Position numbers and translations under genes: made by a program. DNA of 64,000 nt from Aromatoleum tolulyticum (GTDB taxonomy: Bacteria; Pseudomonadota; Gammaproteobacteria; Burkholderiales; Rhodocyclaceae), in assembly GCF_900156155.1 (NCBI RefSeq), contig NZ_FTMD01000005.1:124001-188000 (forward strand), written 5' to 3'. This document shows, piece after piece, positions 1 to 9,013 of the stretch. Each line of letters begins with the position of its first letter. Within the stretch, counting starts at the first letter, position 1. The notes under the pieces were generated by a model, which was not told the DNA's origin, made no database searches, and saw only the letters and a list, made by a program, of their open reading frames with translations.

Positions 1-105
1 AGTCGATACCCCGAGGCACATGCCGAGGATCAGGCGATTGGTACCCCGGTAACCCGATACCGCGGCATTGGCCGAAATCGGGGTTGTGGCTAGTGCAGTG
101 GACAT
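1..105 (-). CDS. N-terminus of a probable membrane transporter (partial)
   Basis: Only the first 35 codons are in the window; the gene runs off the left edge. The ATG at 105 is preceded on the minus strand by AGGTGA about 8 nt away, a good ribosome site. The peptide begins MSTALATTPI and soon turns hydrophobic (RLILGMCLGVST), like the cytoplasmic tail and first membrane helix of a major-facilitator-type permease. The family is a guess from that pattern, and no substrate can be named. A palindrome about 130 bp upstream may be its operator. Confidence 0.45.
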   Translation of the reverse strand, partial: MSTALATTPISANAAVSGYRGTNRLILGMCLGVST

Positions 106-236
106 GATGCTCACCTGTAGTTTTTGCGGACTCGATTCGCCGCCGATGCTTCCGCCGGGAAACGCGGAGGCGCGGTCGGTGCTCTGGTGTCGAAGCATTG
201 GTTGCTAACTTCAACAGTTGCAAAAATAAACAAACA

Positions 237-253
237 AGTTGCGTAATGCAACT
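237..253. promoter_or_regulatory. Palindromic operator candidate AGTTGC-N5-GCAACT
   Basis: Two perfect 6-bp arms are separated by GTAAT, about 130 bp upstream of the divergent transporter start. Related half-sites (GTTGC at 201, CAACAGTTG at 212-220) lie on the promoter side. The size and symmetry fit a MarR- or TetR-type repressor site. No regulator gene is visible in the window beside it. Confidence 0.4.
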
Positions 254-475
254 AAAAGAGAGCGGGTGTTGACGAATGTCAAAAGGTCGTCGGGGAGGGC
301 TTGGGCGCTACGGCCGGGAGGCGCGATTGCGCTCCGCGCCACCCCTCGCCTCGGGCGCGGTGTGGCACGGTATTCGTTCGGACGGTGTCGCGGATGCGAG
401 CTCGCATTCGCCTGGGAAGCGCCGCGAAGAATGAACGCGCGCGCGGGCGGGCAGGTGCCGGTCGGCGGGGGGCGT

Positions 476-493
476 CGTCCGCTGCAGCGGACG
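476..493 (-). terminator. Hairpin after recJ
   Basis: CGTCCGCTGCAGCGGACG is a perfect 18-bp palindrome starting 4 bp beyond the recJ stop. It would form a strong hairpin in the recJ transcript. There is no T-tract, so it may only mark the 3' end or protect the RNA. Confidence 0.35.
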
Positions 494-497
494 CGGC

Positions 498-2189
498 TCA
501 GGCTGCTTCGAAGTGCTCCAGCATCAGCTGCAGGCTGGTGACGCCGTTGTATTCGTTCGGTGCAAGGCGGAATGCCGCCCGGATCTGCTGCGGCGCACCC
601 TCGGCAAAATTGAAGCGGATGCCGTCGAAGCGCACGTTGTTCTTCGACAGCTGCAGCTTGAGGTGCTTGTCCTTGAGCAGGCGCTGGTTGTCGACGCGGA
701 ACACGTCGTCGAACAGCGGTGCGGGGAAGCCCTGGCCCCAGATGTCCTGCTCGATCAGCCGCGCGGCCTCCAGGCTCATATAGCCGGTCTCGAGCGGGCC
801 GTCGGTGTCCAGCGTGCGAGTCAGGTCCGCCGGTTCCACGAGAGAGCGGACGGTCTCCTCGAACACGCGCTGGAAGCGGTCGTAGTCGGCTTCGCGGATC
901 GTCAGACCCGCCGCCATCGAATGCCCGCCGAAGCGCAGGATCAGATCGGGGTATTGCTTGCTCACCAGATCGAGGGCGTCGCGCAGATGCAGGTTCTGGA
1001 TCGAGCGCCCGGAGCCCTTCAGCTGCCCCTCGTCGCCGCGGGCGAAGGCGATCACCGGGCGGTGCAGCCTTTCCTTGATCCGGCCGGCGACGATCCCGAT
1101 CACGCCCTGGTGCCAGTCCGGTTCGAACAGGCTGACGGTGGCGCAATTGCCGGGATCGAAATCTGCCAGCCGCGCGAGGGCTCCCTCCTGCATGTCCTGC
1201 TCGATGCTGCGCCGTTCGCGATTCAGCCGGTCGAGTTCCTGCGCGATGTTGAGCGCCCGGCCCATGTCGTCGGTGACCAGGCATTCGATGCCGAGGCTCA
1301 TGTCCGACAGGCGGCCGGCGGCGTTCAGGCGCGGGCCGAGTCCGAATCCCATGTCGAAGGTGCTCGCGCGCAAAGCGTCGCGTCCGGCGACGGAGAACAG
1401 CGCGCGGATGCCGGGCTGCATGCGGTCGGCGCGCATCCGCGCGAGGCCTTGCGAGACGAGGATGCGGTTGTTGTGGTCGAGCTTCACGACGTCGGCGACC
1501 GTGCCGAGGGCCACGAGATCGAGCAGCTCGCCTAGGTTCGGCTCCTGGCGCCCGGTAAACGCACCGCGCTCGCGCAGTTCTGCGCGCAGCGCGAGCATGG
1601 TGTAGAACATCACGCCGACGCCGGCGAGCGATTTGCTCGGGAAGTCGCAGCCGGGCTGGTTCGGGTTCACGATCACGTCGGCGTCGGGGAGCGTGTCGCC
1701 CGGCAGGTGGTGATCGGTGATCACCGTCGCCATTCCGTAGCTGCGCGCCGCGGCGACGCCTTCCACACTGGCGATGCCGTTGTCGACGGTGATCAGCACG
1801 TCGGGCTCCATGCGCGCAGCCAGTTCGACGATGGCGGGCGTCAGGCCGTAGCCGTACTCGAAGCGGTTCGGCACCAGGTAGCCGACATCCGCACCGAAGG
1901 CCCGCAGGGCGCGCACGCCCACCGCGCAAGCCGTGGCCCCGTCGCAGTCGTAGTCGGCGACGATCACCATGCGCGCGCCGGCCTCGATCGCATCGGCCAG
2001 CAGCACGGCGGCTTCATGCGCCCCCTTCAGGGCTGCGGGCGGAGTCAGGGCCTTGAGCGAGTAGTCGAGTTCTTCGCGCCGCGAGATGCCGCGCGCGGCA
2101 TAGATGCGGGCGAGCAGCGGATGGGTGCCGGCGTCGATCAGGCGCTGCATGGAGCGGGGCGGAATCGCCCGCGGCTGGATTCGGGTCAT
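498..2189 (-). CDS. recJ: Single-stranded-DNA-specific exonuclease RecJ
   Basis: RecJ is a 5'-to-3' exonuclease on single-stranded DNA that acts in recombination (RecF pathway), mismatch repair and fork repair. The 563-residue product has normal family length. The DHH-family metal motifs are visible: DYDCDG at 79-84, a DNG at 136-138 and DHH at 159-161, followed by the DHHA1 region with GGHSMAAGL near residue 460. The start MTRIQP was chosen because it overlaps the preceding gene's stop in an ATGA (2186-2189), which implies translational coupling; an open frame extends further upstream but inside that gene. The neighbour is an RpfE-type gene, as in the Xanthomonas rpf region. Confidence 0.96.
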   Translation of the reverse strand: MTRIQPRAIPPRSMQRLIDAGTHPLLARIYAARGISRREELDYSLKALTPPAALKGAHEAAVLLADAIEAGARMVIVADYDCDGATACAVGVRALRAFGADVGYLVPNRFEYGYGLTPAIVELAARMEPDVLITVDNGIASVEGVAAARSYGMATVITDHHLPGDTLPDADVIVNPNQPGCDFPSKSLAGVGVMFYTMLALRAELRERGAFTGRQEPNLGELLDLVALGTVADVVKLDHNNRILVSQGLARMRADRMQPGIRALFSVAGRDALRASTFDMGFGLGPRLNAAGRLSDMSLGIECLVTDDMGRALNIAQELDRLNRERRSIEQDMQEGALARLADFDPGNCATVSLFEPDWHQGVIGIVAGRIKERLHRPVIAFARGDEGQLKGSGRSIQNLHLRDALDLVSKQYPDLILRFGGHSMAAGLTIREADYDRFQRVFEETVRSLVEPADLTRTLDTDGPLETGYMSLEAARLIEQDIWGQGFPAPLFDDVFRVDNQRLLKDKHLKLQLSKNNVRFDGIRFNFAEGAPQQIRAAFRLAPNEYNGVTSLQLMLEHFEAA

Positions 2190-3250
2190 CGTGTGCCTGA
2201 GTGGTGTTGGGGGGAGGCGACGGCAGGTGCGATCGACTTCAGCAGCATGTCCAATGGCAGGGGTTTGCGCCAGAACTTCCATGCATCGGCGGCGCGCACC
2301 TCGACTTCGAGCGTCCCGCGGTCGCCCGGCGCCGTAATCTTCAGCGCCCGCAGGCGCTTGCTGCGCACGGCCACCGCGAGCGGCGCGAACCAGGTGTGTT
2401 CGAGCTTCGCGAGCCGGGTTCTCCAGCTGTCGATGTCGAGATGGAGCGCAGGCAACAGCAGATCGTCGAGCACGACCAGCGAGTCACCGTCCAGGGCCTT
2501 GGCGCAATCGGGCGTCGTGACGGTGCAGCCCGCCGCGAGGGCGAAGCCGCGCATCAGCGGATCGTCCGCCTGGATGGTGCGAGCGACTGACCGCGCCGCG
2601 GGACGCGGCATGCCGGCCCCCCACAACCAGAGGCTGTTCGCCGGCCGGTGACCGGCGGCCTCGCGGGCCTGATTGACCGGATGGTTGTGCAGCGTGACCT
2701 GCAGCTCGTTCATCGTGCGCTGCCACAGACGGGCGTCCTCGCCTTCCGGAAGGAAGTCGCGCACCGGGCGGCCGACAACGTCATGCAGGGGAAAGAAACG
2801 TGCGCGGGCCGGGGCCGCCAGGCGCAGGTACCAGCGGTTCGGCGTGGCGGCCTCGAAGGTTCCGAGGTCGCTGAAGGTGTCGTTCAAGGCCGCGACGAGT
2901 GCCGCAACGTCCTCCGGTTGGAGTTCGTCGGCCGGAAATTCGTTGAGCAGCAGGTGTTCGCGCGCGAACGAGAGGCTGACCGGGTCCGCGCACAGCCAGT
3001 CCGAGCCGGCGCCAGGCGCGGGCAGGGCGGGTTCGCCGAGCCTGCGCAGGGCGGCGAGCGGAAGCGCTCCCGCATCGTCGGGGTAGCCCATCAGTCGCGC
3101 GAGTTGTGCATCGAGCGGTTCGAAGGGCGCAAAGCTGCGCCGTCCCTGGCCGATCAGCCACGCGAGCGAAGTCAGTTCGAGGCCCGAGGCGGGGCCGAGG
3201 GCGGAGACCGCCGGCCAGATCAGGCCGGGGACGACAAGATGAATCTGCAT
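2186..3250 (-). CDS. RpfE-type / COG4255 conserved protein
   Basis: A 354-residue soluble protein of a family conserved in beta- and gammaproteobacteria. It is often labelled regulatory protein RpfE or, less reliably, phosphoglycerate-mutase-like. The beginning MQIHLVVPGLIWP and the internal NSLWLWGAGMPRP are typical of the family as I remember it. The stop overlaps the recJ start by 4 nt, so the two are co-translated. In Xanthomonas, rpfE lies beside recJ in the locus that includes the diffusible-signal-factor genes, but no rpfF, rpfC or rpfG is seen here, so a signalling role should not be assumed. The biochemical function is unknown. No clear Shine-Dalgarno precedes the ATG. Confidence 0.75.
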   Translation of the reverse strand: MQIHLVVPGLIWPAVSALGPASGLELTSLAWLIGQGRRSFAPFEPLDAQLARLMGYPDDAGALPLAALRRLGEPALPAPGAGSDWLCADPVSLSFAREHLLLNEFPADELQPEDVAALVAALNDTFSDLGTFEAATPNRWYLRLAAPARARFFPLHDVVGRPVRDFLPEGEDARLWQRTMNELQVTLHNHPVNQAREAAGHRPANSLWLWGAGMPRPAARSVARTIQADDPLMRGFALAAGCTVTTPDCAKALDGDSLVVLDDLLLPALHLDIDSWRTRLAKLEHTWFAPLAVAVRSKRLRALKITAPGDRGTLEVEVRAADAWKFWRKPLPLDMLLKSIAPAVASPQHHSGTR

Positions 3251-3365
3251 GGGGCGCCGGGTGAAATTCCGCGGCCGAGTCTAGCATACCGGCCCGCCCG
3301 GCCCGAGCGCGGAACGCCGGGCGCGGGCGGAATCGAGGCTAGTGCCGCCGGGTCGAGCCGCGAGA

Positions 3366-3387
3366 CGAAACGGCCGGGGCCGTTTCG
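3366..3387 (-). terminator. Hairpin downstream of the HiPIP gene
   Basis: CGAAACGGCC and GGCCGTTTCG pair perfectly around a two-base centre, about 40 bp beyond the HiPIP stop. The stem would end the HiPIP transcript. The T-tract is poor, so this is a structural call only. Confidence 0.4.
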
Positions 3388-3428
3388 CCGGGCGGTCGCG
3401 GCGAGGGTGGACTTCGCCGCTGCAGCCC

Positions 3429-3692
3429 TTATGCCTTCTTCGCCCAGGCGATGCAGTAGCCGTTCGGCGAGATCTCGGTGTCGTTGGGGAAGACCTTACA
3501 GCCGCCCGGAGCGGTCGCCGAGGCGCCCGGAACGAACAGGTTGCAGTCGGCGCATTTCTTGTCGCCCTCGGGCGTGTCCTTGTATTTCATCGAGGCGCGG
3601 ATGCCATCGTTTTTCGCAGCCAGGGCGACGATCGGAATCAATGCGAGGGTCATGCCACCCATTTTCAGCATGTTGCGGCGAGACGGATTCAT
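3429..3692 (-). CDS. hip: High-potential iron-sulfur protein (HiPIP)
   Basis: A small periplasmic electron carrier with one cubane [4Fe-4S] cluster. The 87-residue precursor carries a twin-arginine leader (SRRNMLK at 4-10, then a hydrophobic stretch ending VALAA), as expected for a protein folded and loaded before Tat export. Four cysteines are spaced C47-x2-C50-x14-C65-x14-C80, the HiPIP pattern, with GYCIAWA at the last one. The start MNPSRR is supported by AGGAGA 7-8 nt upstream. It is a single-gene unit with a good promoter at 3732-3760. HiPIPs carry electrons to photosynthetic or respiratory terminal oxidases and reductases; the partner is not visible here. Confidence 0.95.
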   Translation of the reverse strand: MNPSRRNMLKMGGMTLALIPIVALAAKNDGIRASMKYKDTPEGDKKCADCNLFVPGASATAPGGCKVFPNDTEISPNGYCIAWAKKA

Positions 3693-3731
3693 CGGACTCT
3701 CCTGTTTTCCAGCCCAAGTCGGGCGACAGGT

Positions 3732-3767
3732 ATTATCCATATGGAATTCTAATATTCCAATAGAATT
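3732..3767 (-). promoter_or_regulatory. Sigma-70 promoter and inverted repeat upstream of HiPIP
   Basis: On the minus strand TTGGAA (3760-3755) and GATAAT (3737-3732) are separated by exactly 17 bp, about 40 bp before the HiPIP ATG. An inverted repeat, AATTCTA-N9-TAGAATT (3745-3767), covers the -35 box and spacer. It may be an operator; the regulator is unknown. The AT-rich patch stands out against the GC-rich surroundings. Confidence 0.55.
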
Positions 3768-3892
3768 TGATGGCGCATCCGTCGGCGGCGCGCAGTGCCT
3801 CGCTATTGTCCGGGTGAGTGGCCCCGGAAATGATCCGGGCGCCGCGGAACCATCACCGATGGCCCCGGGGCGCCCGTCCATGTTTGGAATCG

Positions 3893-3912
3893 CGGATGCC
3901 GTCCGGCATCCG
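3893..3912 (-). terminator. Hairpin after the universal stress protein gene
   Basis: CGGATGCC-GTCC-GGCATCCG forms an 8-bp stem with a 4-nt loop, 7 bp beyond the stop codon. There is no clear T-tract. Confidence 0.45.
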
Positions 3913-3919
3913 GTCCGGC

Positions 3920-4387
3920 TTATTTCCCGCGCACGAGTACCAGCGAAGTCGTGGCGAGGCGAACCAGATCCTCGGCCACGTTGCCGACGAACAGCCGCGC
4001 GAAGCCGCGGCGTCCGTGCGTTCCGGCGACGATCACGTCCGCCTGCCAGGCGGTCGCGCCCTCGACGATCCACTCGGCGACGCGCCGATGTGCGAGTTCG
4101 ATCTTGTCCTCGCTTTCGAGCAGGGCAGTGTCAGCCTGCACGCCGGCGTCGGTGGCCTTCTTCGCGGCCGCTTCGAGCAGGGCCGTGCCGGCCTTGCGCA
4201 TGGCTTCTTCGACCTGGGTGACGTCCAGGATCGCCTCGAGCCCCACGGCGCTGCGCACCGGCGCCTCGTCAGCGACGTGCACGATGCGCAGGGTTGCGCC
4301 GAGAGCCTTGGCGAGCGTGATCGCTTCGTCCAGGGCGGCGTTGGAGGTCGCGCTGTCATCGACCGCGACCAGAATCCTCTTGTACAT
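3920..4387 (-). CDS. Universal stress protein, UspA family
   Basis: A single-domain 155-residue USP. The N-terminal strand KRILVAVDDS and the C-terminal nucleotide loop are recognisable. The loop reads G122-x2-G125-x9-G135 followed by Asn136, where ATP-binding members usually have Ser or Thr, so nucleotide binding may be weakened or altered. The start MYKRIL follows GGAG at about 8 nt. A longer frame exists upstream but has no family similarity. It lies 87 bp downstream of the lactate permease on the same strand, separated from it by a strong hairpin. The role is probably stress resilience; no specific partner is evident. Confidence 0.9.
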   Translation of the reverse strand: MYKRILVAVDDSATSNAALDEAITLAKALGATLRIVHVADEAPVRSAVGLEAILDVTQVEEAMRKAGTALLEAAAKKATDAGVQADTALLESEDKIELAHRRVAEWIVEGATAWQADVIVAGTHGRRGFARLFVGNVAEDLVRLATTSLVLVRGK

Positions 4388-4429
4388 GTGATGCTCCGAT
4401 GAATACGGGATGATTGGTTTTCGCGGAGG

Positions 4430-4460
4430 GGCCGGCACCGTCCGCGAACGGGTGCCGGCC
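4430..4460 (-). terminator. Strong hairpin between lactate permease and USP genes
   Basis: GGCCGGCACC and GGTGCCGGCC form a perfect 10-bp stem around an 11-nt loop, 14 bp beyond the permease stop. It probably ends or attenuates transcription before the USP gene. It lacks a T-tract. Confidence 0.5.
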
Positions 4461-4474
4461 ACGGTCCCCGGTCT

Positions 4475-6154
<1,680 letters not shown>

Positions 6155-6227
6155 GTCGTGTGCCCCCTTTGATTGTTTGAAGGACCGTGAACCGAATTCC
6201 CGGTGCGTAGCGAACGATACGAAGAAG

Positions 6228-6238
6228 TTGTCTGACAA
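6228..6238. promoter_or_regulatory. LldR/GntR-type operator candidate TTGTCTGACAA
   Basis: The 11-bp palindrome matches the TnGTnnnACnA consensus reported for FadR-subfamily GntR repressors such as LldR, which respond to lactate. It lies in the divergent region between lldP and lolC, 74 bp from the permease start. No gntR gene is adjacent. Confidence 0.5.
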
Positions 6239-6405
6239 ACTACCGGGGTATTCCCTGTCCGGGGAAACCCGTACGTAGTGTCCATTCACGCCGGTCCGAT
6301 CCCGGCAGGCGCGCGGGCCGCAGGATGCGCGAACTCCCAATTCGGCGGCGCAACGGGCACAATGCCGGGTTTTCCGACAATCGCCGGCAGGTCACGTCCG
6401 AAGCA

Positions 6406-7659
6406 ATGCGATACGAACTACTGGTTGGACTGCGCTACACCCGATCGCGAAAACGCGCCCAGGGTCGTAATCGCTTCATTTCCTTCATCTCGCTCGTGTC
6501 GATGCTCGGCACCGGCTTGGGCGTCGCGGCGCTGATCGTCGTGCTGTCCGTGATGAACGGATTCCAGGATGAATTGCGCACACGCATTCTCGGCGTCGCC
6601 TCGCATATCCAGATCTCCGGTCCCGGCGGCGAGCTCGAGTCGTGGCAGCAGGTGGCCGACGAGGCGAGCCGCCATCCCGATGTCCTTGGGGCGGCCCCCT
6701 ACGTTCAGGAGCAGGGCATGCTGTCCTTCGACCAGGCGGTGCGCGGCACGCTCGTGCGCGGCGTGCTGCCGGATGTCGAGGACAAGGTGGCGGACTTCGC
6801 GCGCTACATGCGTGCGGGCCGTTTCGACGCACTGCAGCCGGGGCGCTTCGGCATCATCCTCGGGCGCGACCTGGCCTTCGCGCTGCGCGTGCAGGTCGGT
6901 GACAAGGTGACCCTCATCGCCCCGCAGGGGCTCGTGACGCCGGCCGCCGTGCTGCCGCGGGTCAAGCAGTTCGAAGTGGTCGGCATCTTCGAGGCCGGCA
7001 TGTACGAATACGATTCGGGACTGGCGCTGGTGCACATGCAGGACGCGCAGGTGCTGTACCGGCTGGACGAGCGCGTGAGCGGCGTGCGTCTCAAGCTCGA
7101 TGATCTCTTCGCCGCACCGCGCGTGGGACGGGAACTGGCCGGATCGCTGGAATCCGACCTCGCGGTCAGCGACTGGACGCGCAGTCACGCCAACTTCTTC
7201 CGGGCGGTCGCGCTGGAGAAGACGATGATGACGATCATCCTCTTCCTGATCGTCGCGGTGGCGGCCTTCAACATCGTCTCGACGCTGGTGATGGCGGTGC
7301 AGGAAAAGTACGCGGACATCGCGATCCTGCGCACGCTGGGCGCGAGTCCCGGTTCGATCATGGCGATCTTCGTGCTGCAGGGCGCGATCATCGGATTCGT
7401 GGGCCTTGCGGGCGGCGTGATCGGCGGGCTGCTGCTGGCCAACAACCTCGACCTGATCATCCCGGCGCTCGAGACGCTCACCGGCGCGACGCTGTGGAAC
7501 AAGGAGATCTATTACATCAGCGAGCTGCCGTCGAAAGTGCTGCCGTCGGACGTCGTCACCATCGTGTCGGTGTCCTTCGTCCTGACTCTGGTTGCGACCC
7601 TGTATCCGAGCTGGCGCGCGAGCCGCGTGAATCCTGCCGAGGCGCTGCGCTATGAGTGA
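6406..7659 (+). CDS. lolC: Lipoprotein-releasing ABC permease LolC/LolE
   Basis: The membrane subunit that passes outer-membrane lipoproteins from the inner membrane to LolA. The 417-residue product has one N-terminal helix ([17 protein letters not shown]), a large periplasmic domain and three C-terminal helices, the FtsX-type layout. [20 protein letters not shown] and the end [11 protein letters not shown] are family hallmarks. The start [13 protein letters not shown] fits LolC/E starts; the Shine-Dalgarno is weak. Its end overlaps lolD by 8 nt. A single LolC/E-like gene is present; whether a second one exists elsewhere cannot be seen. Confidence 0.95.
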   Translation: MRYELLVGLRYTRSRKRAQGRNRFISFISLVSMLGTGLGVAALIVVLSVMNGFQDELRTRILGVASHIQISGPGGELESWQQVADEASRHPDVLGAAPYVQEQGMLSFDQAVRGTLVRGVLPDVEDKVADFARYMRAGRFDALQPGRFGIILGRDLAFALRVQVGDKVTLIAPQGLVTPAAVLPRVKQFEVVGIFEAGMYEYDSGLALVHMQDAQVLYRLDERVSGVRLKLDDLFAAPRVGRELAGSLESDLAVSDWTRSHANFFRAVALEKTMMTIILFLIVAVAAFNIVSTLVMAVQEKYADIAILRTLGASPGSIMAIFVLQGAIIGFVGLAGGVIGGLLLANNLDLIIPALETLTGATLWNKEIYYISELPSKVLPSDVVTIVSVSFVLTLVATLYPSWRASRVNPAEALRYE

Positions 7660-8338
7660 GCCGATGAACGATACCGTACTGGCCTGCCGCGGCCTGTTCA
7701 AGAGCTTCCGCGAGGGCGCCGATGCCGTGCGGGTGCTGCACGACGTGACGCTGGAGGTGAAGCGCGGCGAGCGGCTGTCCATCGTGGGGGCGTCCGGTTC
7801 GGGCAAGAGCACCCTGCTGCACCTGCTGGGCGGGCTGGACGTGCCGGGCGCCGGTTCGGTGGAGCTGATGGGGCGCGAGTTCTCGCGCATGTCGGATGCC
7901 GAGCGGGGCGAGGCACGCAATGAAAGGCTGGGCTTCGTGTACCAGTTCCATCATCTGCTGCCGGAGTTCTCGGCCCTCGAGAACGTCGCCATGCCGCTCT
8001 ACATCCGGCGTCTCGACCGGACCGAAGCGGAAGCGCGTGCCGAAGCCATGCTCAAGGAGGTCGGGCTCGGCCACCGTCTCGACCACGCACCGGGCGAACT
8101 CTCCGGGGGCGAGCGCCAGCGCGCCGCGATCGCACGGGCGCTGGTGACGCAGCCGGCCTGCGTGCTCGCGGACGAGCCGACCGGCAACCTCGACCGCAAG
8201 ACCGCCGAGGTGATCTTCGACCTGATGCTGAGCCTCAACGAGCGACACGCCACCAGCTTCGTCATCGTCACGCACGACGAGGGGCTCGCGCGCCGCACGC
8301 AGCGCACCCTGCGCCTCGAGGACGGGCGCCTGCTCTGA
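7652..8338 (+). CDS. lolD: Lipoprotein-releasing system ATPase LolD
   Basis: The cytoplasmic ATPase that drives lipoprotein release by LolC/E. All ABC motifs are intact: Walker [10 protein letters not shown] at 46-54, Q-loop Gln98 ([11 protein letters not shown]), signature LSGGERQ at 150-156 and Walker [12 protein letters not shown] at 171-181. The length of 228 residues is normal. The ATG overlaps the lolC stop region (ATGAGTGA); a second ATG 12 nt later is possible. Confidence 0.96.
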   Translation: MSEPMNDTVLACRGLFKSFREGADAVRVLHDVTLEVKRGERLSIVGASGSGKSTLLHLLGGLDVPGAGSVELMGREFSRMSDAERGEARNERLGFVYQFHHLLPEFSALENVAMPLYIRRLDRTEAEARAEAMLKEVGLGHRLDHAPGELSGGERQRAAIARALVTQPACVLADEPTGNLDRKTAEVIFDLMLSLNERHATSFVIVTHDEGLARRTQRTLRLEDGRLL

Positions 8339-8340
8339 AA

Positions 8341-8354
8341 CGGCGCTGACGCCG
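8341..8354. terminator. Short hairpin between convergent lolD and DUF2062 gene
   Basis: CGGCG-CTGA-CGCCG is a 5-bp stem with a 4-nt loop in the 24-bp gap between two convergent stops. It could serve both transcripts, but lacks a T-run. Confidence 0.3.
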
Positions 8355-8362
8355 GACTGCGC

Positions 8363-8911
8363 TCAGGCCGCGCCGTTGCGCCGCGCGCGGCGGCCATGCC
8401 ACGCACGGATCAGCCAAAGCCGCCAGGCGGCCTTGACGCCGATGTAACCCGCCAGGGAGAAGATCGCCGCGAGCAGGATCAGCCCAAGCGCCAGCGGCTT
8501 GCCCAGTCCCACCATCCAGTCGGCCAGTTCGCCGAGCCACTGGGCAAACTGCAGCTCCCCCAGGTCCGGCGGCTTCACGAAGCCGTTGGTACTCATGCCC
8601 ATCACGCGACTGCCGAGACCGTACGCGAGCACGTAGAGCGGGACGATGGTGAGCGGATTCGAATACAGCGTGGTCAGCACTGCGAGCGGCAGATTGACCC
8701 GGAACATCACGCATCCCGCGGCAGCGGCGAGCGCCTGGAAGGGGCCGGGAATCAGTCCGCAGAACAGGCCCAGCGCGATCGCGCCGGCCGCCGAGTGGCG
8801 GTTCAGGTGCCACAGGCGCGGGTGGAGCAGGGTGTTGGCGAACGGGCGCAGCCAGCGGTTGCTGTGCACCGATTCGTGATTCGGCAGGAAACGCTTGATC
8901 GTCTTGCGCAT
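8363..8911 (-). CDS. DUF2062 membrane protein
   Basis: A 182-residue protein of the DUF2062 family, whose function is unknown. The N-terminus is basic and cytoplasmic (MRKTIKRFLPNHESV). The family core follows: HPRLWHLNRHSAAGAIALG, then GLIPGPFQALAAAAG and LYSNPLTIVPLY. Two or three membrane segments are present, the last near residues 150-170. The start follows from homology; no clear Shine-Dalgarno is visible. It diverges from comEC with about 100 bp between the starts. Confidence 0.85.
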   Translation of the reverse strand: MRKTIKRFLPNHESVHSNRWLRPFANTLLHPRLWHLNRHSAAGAIALGLFCGLIPGPFQALAAAAGCVMFRVNLPLAVLTTLYSNPLTIVPLYVLAYGLGSRVMGMSTNGFVKPPDLGELQFAQWLGELADWMVGLGKPLALGLILLAAIFSLAGYIGVKAAWRLWLIRAWHGRRARRNGAA

Positions 8912-9013
8912 TCTGGCTGTCGGGTCGAAGTCCTGTTCTTGTCGCGCGTCGCAGCGGTTCGGGCTGCCATCCGCGCTTGTCCGCAATTCGTTCCGCGGGC
9001 ATGATCACGGCGT

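Larger units (their letters stand above)
106..497. other. Intergenic region between the partial transporter gene and recJ
   Basis: This 392-bp stretch has no convincing gene. The part near the transporter (about 190-260) is AT-rich and probably holds its promoter and the palindrome at 237-253. The rest is GC-rich and ends in a perfect 18-bp palindrome just beyond the recJ stop codon. Short reading frames here have no ribosome site and low-complexity Arg/Ala-rich translations. Confidence 0.6.

Noticed and set aside
49-497. Plus-strand short frames near the left end
   Set aside because: No ribosome site and low-complexity Arg/Gly/Ala translations in a GC-rich spacer.
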